Assembly: GCA_019828545.1 (NCBI GenBank) | Contig: JACVRA010000081.1 | Span: forward strand, 1-13,121 | DNA: 13,121 bases | Reading direction: 5' to 3' | DNA from: Paracamarosporium sp. OC-R06-R3 | Lineage: Eukaryota; Ascomycota; Dothideomycetes; Pleosporales; Didymosphaeriaceae | In this document: positions 1 to 7,172 of the stretch, in pieces | Layout of the letters: every line of letters begins with the position of its first letter | Numbering within the stretch: position 1 is the stretch's first letter | Made by a program: the position numbers and the translations under genes | The notes under the pieces: model-generated | The model's input: only the letters and a program-made list of their open reading frames with translations | The model's database searches: none | Told to the model about the DNA's origin: nothing

Positions 1-629
1 TCGTGTTGCATCGCGCGCACAGACACGTTAAGTACAAGTCATGAAAACCCCTTTGGATACAGCATAGAACATTGTAGCAAACCTGCAAACCTATGAGACG
101 AGCTTGTTCAATTTTACGTAGTATAGAATAGGTGTGAAGGGGCCTCAAAACCCGTGGTATATCTAAGCGAGACTAGCGAAGGAATGTGATTGGTATAACG
201 TCTGTGCCGTCCGCGGCGCCGGACCGATCGGAGGTCGGATATGGGCGCACATGACGTGGGGAAGCTTAACCGAATCTGGGGCATGGAGGCGGGGAAAAAA
301 AGGAACCTGTCAGCCCGAGGTCCAATGGAGCTCCCCAAGGTCGAAGCTTCTGCTGGGTAAGCATGGGCTTATGCAATCAATGTCGATCTCTGTTGGTTCG
401 GCCTTAAATTCTTTGTGCTGAGGGCGTTCCTGTCACCTACCAATATCTCACAGGTACCCGTTACAAAATACCTTGGAACGCAGTTGCGCAGGGACTAGAG
501 CCGCGCGAGGATAGGACGAGACTATTACAAGGGCGACTTCGGACCGATATCGTGACGAAACGATTTTCAAATTTCCAGAGGGGCAGAATCAAGAGCAAAA
601 ACCGCCGGGTGGAACACGTTCTTGGCGCG
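1..629. other. Upstream intergenic region with no supported gene
   Basis: I find no convincing coding exon on either strand here. The open stretches are short and have low-complexity or arginine-rich translations without family resemblance. The segment should include the 5' flank and leader of the transporter that starts at 630. A 9-bp sequence, CGGACCGAT, occurs at 220-228 and again at 540-548. The first copy overlaps an 8-bp palindrome, CCGATCGG, at 224-231. CGG-rich words are the kind bound by Zn2Cys6 regulators, but two short copies are weak evidence. No clear TATA box is visible close to the start codon. Confidence 0.5.
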
Positions 630-2331
630 ATGTCGCGACACGAACCTCACGCGTTGCGCGGCGATGGCAGTTCTTCGCCAGTCGCGGAAAATGAAAAGAG
701 CAAGACCACAGCGGTGGACGATAATGCATATACTGACTTGACTATGGACCCAGTCGAATATAAACGCATTCTACGAAAACTGGATTGGGCCATCATTCCG
801 TACTGCTCGTTACTGTACCTTCTAAGCTTTCTCGACAGAGTGAATATCGGTCAAGCAGCTGTTGCCGGACTACGAGTTGACCTCGGCATCGCAACAGGAA
901 ATGCCTACCAGATCGCGCTATCAGTTTTCTTTATTGGCTACATCGTTGTCGAAGTCCCTTCCAATCTAGTTCTAAAGGCTGTTAAGCCGCATAGATGGAT
1001 ACCCATTATCATGGTCGCTTGGTCTATCGTGATGATCTTGATGGGATTAGTTCGCAATGCGGCAGGTCTCCAAGCGGCGCGGTTTTTCCTTGGTAAGCAA
1101 ACCTAAATTATTATTATTGAACCAGGTTGAAAACAGACAAGACGACGGAAGATTTCCACGATGGGCCCGCTAACGGTTTTCAATAGGCATCGCGGAGGGC
1201 GGACTATTTCCTGGGATCAATTTTATGCTTACCTGCTGGTACACACGTCGTCAGCAGAGCGTGCGAATCGGTATCTTCTTTTCCGGTGCAACGCTCGCAG
1301 GCGCATTCGGTGGTGTTCTAGCGTACGGCCTAAAGTACATTCCATTCCCCGCATGGGAATCTTTCGGCGACCAAACCCAAAAGACTACTCCCACCCCCGG
1401 AGGTTGGCGATGGATCTTTATAATTGAAGGTCTAATTACTTTTGTTGCCGCCATTCCTGGGTGGTGGCTGCTCGTCGACTTTCCCGCGGACGACAACAAG
1501 GTCTTGGACAAGCAGGAAACCGCGAAATGGAATCACTTCTTGGCCTCCAGCCAGGGTGTTACCAATGCCAATGTTCCATTTTCCTGGAGGCAGGTCCGTC
1601 GCGCATTTGCTGACTACCGAATGTACATGTACGCAGTCATGTACATCTCGATTGCCGAGCCACTTTACTCTTTGGCTTTGTTCACGCCTACAATTATTGC
1701 GGATCTCAATTTCACTGGCACTTCAGCTAATTTATTGTCGGTTCCACCATATGTTCTCGGATTCATCACTACCATGGCGACCGCCTTCCTCGCGGACCGT
1801 ATCATGTACCGCGGACCATTCATCCTGTTTTGGGCACTTTTCACCATCATTGGATATGCGATCTTGATCTCAGACGTTTCCGCCGGTGTAAAGTACTTCG
1901 CTATCTTCCTCACTGTCGCCGGCGTCTCTCCCAATATTGCCCTGGCCATTAGCTGGGTGGGTGCCAATTTCGGCCCGCTGTACGTACGCGCTACTGTTAT
2001 GGGATTCTTCTTCACGATCGGCAACTCTGCGGGCCTCATCAGCAGCAACATCTATCCGACACCTGAAGGACCGCGCTTCATCAAAGGCCATGCCATCAAT
2101 CTTGGCTTTGCAAGCTTAACCTTCATCTTGACAGCGGCAATTATGTTCGTTCACTGGCGTGAAAACCAGGCTAGGGACGTGATCTCTCACGCGCATCCAG
2201 ATGGGCGTGATGTTGATCCTGCGAAATTGGACCATGAAGATGAGAAGAAGAGATGGGGATACGAGAATTTGAGCAAGGATGAGCTTCTTGAGCTCGGGGA
2301 CCAGCATCGTGGCTTCCGCTACGTTCTCTAA
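630..2331 (+). CDS. MFS transporter, anion:cation symporter / Dal5-Tna1-like family
   Basis: Predicted plasma-membrane permease of the fungal anion:cation symporter group, whose members import allantoate, nicotinate, other vitamins or organic acids; the substrate cannot be read here. Two exons, 630-1092 and 1187-2331, flank a 94-nt GT-AG intron with a GCTAAC branch point near its 3' end. Splicing restores the family motif RFFLGIAEGGLFPG (residues 151-164). Other hallmarks are YLLSFLDRVNIG near residues 63-74, GWRWIFIIEG near 227-236, and a hydrophilic C-tail ending GFRYVL. The product is 535 residues, usual for the family. I chose the ATG at 630 because the frame opens upstream only at a GTG, and a purine sits at -3. 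TAA is followed directly by TAG (2329-2334). The next gene lies tail to tail with it. The gene looks intact and functional. Confidence 0.92.
1093..1186 (+). other. Intron 1 of the MFS transporter gene
   Basis: Donor GTAAGC at 1093 and acceptor AATAG ending at 1186, with a CTAAC branch-point match at 1170-1174. The intron interrupts a glycine codon (G|GC). Removing it joins the two halves of a strongly conserved transporter helix, which is the main proof that the junction is right. At 94 nt it is the longest intron in the window; the others are 44-65 nt. Confidence 0.9.
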
Positions 2332-2399
2332 TAGCTGCTCAGGATATTTAGCCTAGACTCTATAGTGGTTAATCGTGCGGCCGTGTTCAGGACGCGGAC

Positions 2400-2605
2400 A
2401 TTTCTCTGCAAGTTATAGATTATTTATAGTTTTGTAATGTTAAGTAGTTGTAAATACTCTTAAAACATTGTAACCTATTAAAGCCCCAAGGTTAGCTAGA
2501 TATAAAGAGGTAATTAGAGTTAGTCCTTATATAAAAGTACTAGTCAAAGGGTTAAAAGGTATTATATTATAGTAGTTGACTAACTAGACTATAACTTAGT
2601 TTTCT
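2400..2605. repeat. AT-rich, RIP-like degraded tract
   Basis: The tract is full of TA dinucleotides and stop codons in all frames. A hand count over 2521-2580 gives 13 TpA against 6 ApT. In the same 60 bases (CpA+TpG)/(ApC+GpT) is 2/8. Both values fall on the RIP side of the commonly used cut-offs (TpA/ApT above about 0.89; the second index below about 1.03). This points to a repeat mutated by RIP, although the parent element is not recognisable. The edges are approximate. Confidence 0.55.
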
Positions 2606-2744
2606 AATGGTAATGACTGTGAGGACGAGCTCAGTCTCCTGTATCAAGGGTAGTTGATAAGGTAAGTTGGCTCTATTTCAGCTACACTAAGATGAGGAGA
2701 TCATAGGTACAAAGGGCGCGCTTACTTTTATACGCAGTTGCCAG

Positions 2745-2761
2745 GCGGAACAATGTTCCGC
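2745..2761. repeat. 17-bp perfect inverted repeat
   Basis: The left arm GCGGAACA and right arm TGTTCCGC are perfect reverse complements around a single A. It lies between the AT-rich tract and the 18-bp tandem repeat. It could be a dyad protein-binding site or a remnant of an element end. No function can be assigned. Confidence 0.6.
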
Positions 2762-2784
2762 TCCGGGTAGCAACGTTGTACAAG

Positions 2785-2820
2785 GTAGTCGCGCCTGAGC
2801 GCGTAGTTGCGTCTGAACGC
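2785..2820. repeat. Tandem pair of an 18-bp repeat
   Basis: Two head-to-tail copies, 2785-2802 and 2803-2820. The first reads GTAGTCGCGCCTGAGCGC. The second differs at three positions, two C-to-T and one G-to-A relative to the first, so every difference is a transition of the type produced by cytosine deamination. There is no spacer between the copies. Confidence 0.7.
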
Positions 2821-2852
2821 GAGATCATGTGACCTGCCAGTGCACCAGGCCG

Positions 2853-2907
2853 TCACAATGACATACCTAAGAAAAGCGCCGGCTCCTGTATATTGTGATT
2901 TTTGTAA
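2853..2907 (-). other. Stranded C-terminal exon of the phosphatase gene
   Basis: On the minus strand this 55-nt stretch continues the family's C-terminus: the reading ...GYKNHNIQEPALFLGMSL ends at TGA (2853-2855), and NIxEPALxLG is what SHB17-like fungal proteins carry after the V-L-G-Y strand. It would join an exon ending at 2956 across a 48-nt intron (2908-2955) with donor GTACGC and branch point GCTAAC. Phase and length fit, giving a 232-residue ancestral protein. The intron ends in GG, so normal splicing should fail. Confidence 0.65.
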
Positions 2908-2939
2908 CCAAGTTATATGTTAGCTAGTAATGACGAATT

Positions 2940-3761
2940 CTAGATTAACGCGTACCCAAGGACTGCAATAGCGCCTGGAGACATCATTACCGATACAGAT
3001 TCTTGAACCGGAATATCCAACCATCTCTTCATGAAGCAGCGCAGTATGAGCCCCTGAGCGACCTGCACCAAGTGTCAGTCTGATCAGTCAGTTGGTGCAT
3101 GCATGGATGAGGCACACGAGAACAACATCAGCCGGTTCTGTTCCGTTCATGTGATTGCGCTGTACATCACGGATTGTCTTGATCAATCTGTCTAGTCGCT
3201 CAGTCACCTGTTCGGCCGACCTTTTACGAGATTAGCAGGTTTTTAGAGTGATGTTCTCATCATGGGAGAACATACTCTCCGCCTTCGCACCCATCTCGCC
3301 AGATGTTCCACGCTCGTTCCTGATCGAGTCCCTGTTGTTTCCTTCTTTCGCGAATTTCTCCGACCTTCAGACCTTCGTAGTCTCCATAGTCCCATTCCGC
3401 GATATCTTCTGTTATTGTGACTCGCTCATCACCCTCCGATATTCCGGACTGTGGGTCTTCGCGGTTGAAAAGGCAATCGAAGGTCTGCAGGGCACGCTTC
3501 CGAGGGCTGACCCAGATGTGGCGTACGTAAGTAAGATCGATCAATTTGCCGTATCCCACGAGCGACTTTGCCGTTCCTGCAACTTGTTTCACGCCATAGT
3601 GAGTCAAGGACAAGTCTGTCAATCCCGTGTAGCGTCCACTTTTGGTCCATTCGGTCTCCCCTGTAGCTGTCAGAAATGTTGTGACTTTCGATTATATGCG
3701 AGTTTGGCGTACCGTGGCGTGCTAAAAACACGCGTGGTGTTGTGGCATCAAGGTCAGACAT
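2940..3761 (-). CDS. Histidine phosphatase superfamily protein, SHB17 / phosphoglycerate-mutase-like, probably decaying
   Basis: Resembles yeast SHB17-type sugar-bisphosphatases. Exons on the minus strand: 3713-3761, 3276-3660, 3118-3220 and 2940-3062, with introns of 52, 55 and 55 nt. Splicing makes 219 residues. The first splice rebuilds the catalytic motif RHGETEW (residues 15-21). SPRKRA (68-73), EWDYGDYEG (105-113) and ERAWNIWRDGCEGGE (131-145) are typical of the family and keep the phosphate-pocket arginines and an acidic residue. Two anomalies suggest a dying gene or a pseudoenzyme. First, the second catalytic motif, normally AHGH, reads AQGL (181-184). Second, reading stops at a TAG inside what looks like a fourth intron whose acceptor is GG instead of AG, leaving the true C-terminal exon at 2853-2907. 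The start ATG at 3761 has A at -3. The gene is convergent with the transporter. I am sure of the family and unsure of activity. Confidence 0.75.
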
Positions 3762-4077
3762 CTTGACTGCTTTCTATCGGAACGAGCGCAACCAGGATCC
3801 AGTACAAGATACAGCACGATCTCAGCGCCTGCTTGATAGACATATACCCCTCACTCCAAGCCCGTCTCTTATCGATAAGATTTTAGTCTTGTGCTGTAAC
3901 ACAAGGCTGAAACAAGGGGCGCATGGCACACGGGTCTGTTCGGTTAATAGGCAGCCGGGGTCGGCACTGAGCCGTTCATACGTCTAGGTACGCTGTCACA
4001 AGACTAGAAGTCGACTATACGACGTCACGATCATATCATCCAATGTTGTCTATGTAATGCGCGATCCTTCATGCTTC
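3762..4077 (-). other. Intergenic region upstream of the phosphatase gene
   Basis: 316 bases between the end of the ankyrin pseudogene and the phosphatase start, both on the minus strand. I see no exon. It should hold the phosphatase promoter. The one striking element is a 14-bp palindrome containing two GATA motifs (3867-3880). Confidence 0.55.
3867..3880. promoter_or_regulatory. Palindromic double GATA site upstream of the phosphatase gene
   Basis: TCTTATCGATAAGA is a perfect 14-bp palindrome carrying one CGATAAG on each strand, back to back. Fungal GATA-type regulators (nitrogen regulators of the AreA/NIT2 type, iron regulators of the SreA type) bind HGATAR cores, often in pairs. It lies 106 bp upstream of the ATG at 3761. 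Binding is inferred only from the motif. Confidence 0.35.
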
Positions 4078-6675
4078 TTAGAGGTGGTTACCATTACACC
4101 CGTGATTGTCTGAACTTTTCTCCGGTCCTTGTGACAAATCCTTTTCCTCGGGATCTTCGTAGGCATCCGAAGCTCCACCATCAGACCCTGAGGATGAGCT
4201 GACGGCGGCTGAATTCAACTGTGAGATGACTTCCACCAGATCTGAATGGAATAATGACCTTGCTGAGAAGAAAATGCCAGATTCTTGAAGACTATTCAGG
4301 GAACCCGCCATTGATTCCTCTGCCTGAGCAATTAGCGTTAGCTCTTCAAACATTGTATACAGTTTATCATCATAGTCGCGCCGTTTTTGTAGAATCTCCT
4401 GAGCCTTGATGATGCCGTCAATACGCAGGTCTAGCGCGAGCTTGAGGGGGTGAAAAGATGCAAGTATGGACATCGTCTGAGCATCAGCGTGTTCAGCAAT
4501 AACTGGTAGCAATTGAGTCCCTGGGTCATTGATAAGTTAAGTGTTCTTGCAATCATAGATTCATACATACCTCCAAAACGCAACGTGGTTATGAAGTCGT
4601 AACAGCGTTCGACGAAAAGTTGAACAACAGCGTGGTTGTTGTGGACGATAGCGGTAGTGAGCGGTGTACTACCGTTGCCAGAGACGGCGTTCAGTTCTGC
4701 CCCGGATTCCAACAGCAAGAGCGCGTAATCAATATTCTGGGTCCGTGCAACAGAGTAAAGAGCTGTAAGACCTTCGGGATTGCACGCGTGAGGATCAGCG
4801 CCAAAATTAAGCAGCGCCCTCAACAAGCTGGTCAAGCTAGCAAATCCTGCAGCTGTCAAAGGACTGCTACGGAACAAACCTTTGGGAATTTTCGGGTTCG
4901 GGTCACTCCCACGTTTGAGAATTTAGCGAAGACATGTCGGATCATGGCTGTCGACAACGTGAAGAACTGGAGTTCGGCCAGTGACATCCATGTTGTTTGG
5001 ATCTGTTCCACAATCAAGCAAGAGTTCCATGTCTTTTAATTGGATTCTGGCCGTTGCCCATGCAAGTGCAGTTCGTCCTTGTGCGTCGGTGAGATACACT
5101 GCATGGGAATTTTCTTTTAGTTCGGCGGCAAGAGACCTGCTAGAGAGACTGAAGATGATCCTGTGAACAAGAGGGAAGTTCTGCTCTTCCAACCAGTCAC
5201 CTTCGCCCCCTTCAGTGACGCACCGTAATGCCATCGCCTGATTCTCATCACATTTACCGCGCATCAAGAAGTCCCAAACGTTGTCGTATGAACTACAAGA
5301 TTAGCATATATGCATATTGATCATGTGTCCACTTACATATCATCTACATTAGCCCCTTGAGAGATCAGAAATTAGACGGTGGCATAATTGTGCATACCGC
5401 CGTATAATGCCCACTAAGAACATATTAGTAGAGAGATAGCGAACCTTAGAAACGCATGGTACTTGCCCACATCAGAGAGTATCCTCGGGAATCACTGATG
5501 TCCCTCGGTGCAGCCAATCCTGCCTTAAATAAGTACTTCAGACCCTCAATGTTTCCTTGCATTGCAAATGTGATTTACTGAGACCCGTTCGGGACCCTTT
5601 TAGTCGTCGAGAGTTGCAATTGCGGCCCAAGAAATGGGAGAAATTTCAGTTGCAGTTTCATGTTCATCATTACGAACCACCACGGAAACTAATACTCTGC
5701 AGTGATGCTTTTGTTCTGCTTGTCTTTGCAGCTTTGGAAGTTACCCTTGGAAGTTACAAGTCTTATTCAAGACAGGAAGCCCAGCGTAGCCCACGAACAA
5801 CTTTCCAATGACACTCTCCACAAGTTCAGGACCTTGGATCTTGATATCACGTTTCGTATGGCATACGCATGGACACCAGTCTCGACACGTCTCTCGCATT
5901 GATAAGAACATTTGCACTACGTTGATGTTGGTAGGTTTTTCAGGGGCAACTTCCGAGTAATCCGGAGTGTTATCATGAAGTTGCTTACCACGATTTCGCT
6001 CGTTGAGCAGTAACTGTTTTGAAGCCTGAAGTCCGGTGCCTATGTTTGAGAATTGTTGATTCATTTGATGATGTATCGCGAAATTATAATGCCTGAGAGC
6101 ACTGGTGATTATGGCTCCGGTTTCCTGTTGCCCTTGTATGGTAGTAGAGGTCAGAAAGGCAACCTGTCGAAGTTCAAGCTGGATCTTATGCAGGTCGCGT
6201 CTATTTCAATAGGTCAGCAAATTTGGTAGAGGGACCGCACCCTAGCTTACGAATTCGCCGCGCCGAGCATCATATTAAGCGTCTCTTTGACCCCGCGTAG
6301 CTTCTTTTGGTGTTCCTGGAAGATTGCGCTTCCTTTCCACCGGAGTTTGCCACGAGCAAAAGGACCAATACCCTGGCCAGCGCATGCATCTGCAAACTTT
6401 CCGATTGCGTTAGCAAGATCCGTCAAGTGAGCCCTGGCTTGGACTACTATTCTTTCCAATTCTTCATGCTCTTTGTCTGTTGTCAAAGCTTGTCGCTGCA
6501 AAGCCGCGTTAACCTGACGAAGCACCAGTTCCAGATCGGTGACCTCATTCTTGAGTCCAAAAACCTAGTTTGGTACGTCTCCAAATGCGCGCAGACGAGA
6601 AATCGCCTTGCTAATTTGTGTAGTCGCAGTAACAATTGCTATGATACTCACCGCGAGGGAAAGTGGGTCAGCCAT
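4078..6675 (-). pseudogene. Ankyrin-repeat protein with fungal N-terminal (PigL_N-like) domain, pseudogene
   Basis: A full-length but dead gene. Minus-strand exons are 6251-6675, 5467-6200, 5337-5413, 4571-5292 and 4078-4520, with introns of 50, 53, 44 and 50 nt. The exon sum is 2401 nt; removing a 13-bp duplication gives 2388 nt, that is 795 residues. The N-terminus (MADPLSLAVSIIAIV...) resembles the fungal N-terminal domain found on STAND and ankyrin proteins. A cysteine-rich CPCVC segment and an FVGYAGLPVL segment follow, then ankyrin repeats (GRTALAWATA, GLTALYSVARTQN, NGSTPLTTAIVHNN). The C-tail is acidic and serine-rich. Lesions: TAG at 6565-6567 (codon 37), a 13-bp duplication at 5732-5757, TAG at 5689-5691, TAA at 5575-5577, TAA at 5372-5374 and TAA at 4923-4925. 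Splice sites are otherwise kept, so inactivation seems fairly recent. Intron 2 begins GC instead of GT. Such proteins are thought to act in recognition or scaffolding; the function here is inferred and lost. Confidence 0.88.
5732..5757. repeat. 13-bp tandem duplication that breaks the ankyrin pseudogene frame
   Basis: Units 5732-5744 and 5745-5757 share the 11-bp word TTGGAAGTTAC at a 13-bp period. On the minus strand the extra unit shifts the frame by +1 right after CNFQ and meets a TAA at once (5741-5743). Skipping one unit restores family-like reading (CNFQSCKDKQNKSITAEY). Confidence 0.8.
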
Positions 6676-7172
6676 ACTCAACTAAGCAATAGTGGTGGAT
6701 GTATCCCCTAATATCACGGGAGCGGAAGTCGCATTTGCGATCTCTGCTTGCCGCCACTAGCGAGAGGCAATAGGGGTATTTTACATGGAAGTCGATAATT
6801 TCGGTAACTCTTCGCCCCGCTATTCCCAGGAGAACCCAGGCCGGAGCTTTGTGCTGCGGCGCTTATCTGCAGCCCGCGGCGGGATTGCGGATTCATCTGA
6901 GCTTCGCGCGGCCGCAATGCACCATGTTCCTTTTGTGGTTATTGTTCCTTCTACTCTGAGTGTTCCTTGTTATATATTTGGTATTACGCAAAGAACGATT
7001 CAATCAAATATCTAGCGTGCATTTTGAGGCGAGCACATACTGTCTTCCATCATCTCCGCCTTCGTTACATAGCTCTGCACCTTGTCGCTGCTAAGCTCGC
7101 TACCAAACGACCTTAGTATCAATCGTGTTGTCACGACACAATATTCAAGAACTCGAGACACGTGTAAAGATA
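6676..7172. other. Divergent intergenic region between ankyrin pseudogene and monooxygenase
   Basis: 497 bases separate the two oppositely directed start codons. I see no exon. It contains a GC-rich centre (about 6830-6920), a pyrimidine- and TTCC-rich stretch (about 6925-6965), the inverted repeat TCGCA-tt-TGCGA (6729-6740), and a TATA-like word at 6970-6979 on the monooxygenase side. It probably served as a shared promoter when both genes were active. Confidence 0.5.
6970..6979 (+). promoter_or_regulatory. Possible TATA element of the monooxygenase gene
   Basis: TTATATATTT lies about 195 bp upstream of the ATG at 7173, following a TTCC-rich stretch. The spacing allows a long leader, but the motif is short and no initiator is recognisable. 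Confidence 0.25.

Larger units (their letters stand above)
2332..2852. other. Intergenic region between two convergent genes, with AT-rich tract and small repeats
   Basis: This non-coding stretch holds the 3' flanks of the transporter (+) and of the phosphatase gene (-), whose ancestral stop codon is at 2853-2855. It contains a TpA-rich, CpA/TpG-poor tract (about 2400-2605), then more GC-rich sequence with a 17-bp palindrome (2745-2761) and a tandem 18-bp repeat (2785-2820). I see no gene. The composition jump and the repeats suggest relics of an inserted repeat element, but no terminal repeats or transposase remnant can be identified. Confidence 0.6.

Noticed and set aside
552..629. Open frame extending the transporter 26 codons upstream
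   Set aside because: It begins with GTG, not ATG; the first ATG in frame is 630 and gives a typical N-terminus.
1251..2307. Several open frames on the opposite strand and other frames within the transporter
   Set aside because: They are shadows of the transporter exons, with no family resemblance.
3248..3766. 172-residue plus-strand open frame over the phosphatase
   Set aside because: The minus strand carries clear histidine-phosphatase motifs in three spliced exons; the plus frame is its shadow.
4620..5039. Plus-strand open frame across the ankyrin region
   Set aside because: It lacks homology and is antisense to a well-supported ankyrin exon.
6549..6577. A very short intron (GTACC...AG) that would remove the first stop of the ankyrin gene
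   Set aside because: It would be 12 or 27 nt, shorter than workable fungal introns; a genuine premature stop is simpler.
6307..6711. 134-residue plus-strand open frame opposite the ankyrin N-terminal exon
   Set aside because: The minus strand encodes the fungal N-terminal domain; this frame is its antisense shadow.
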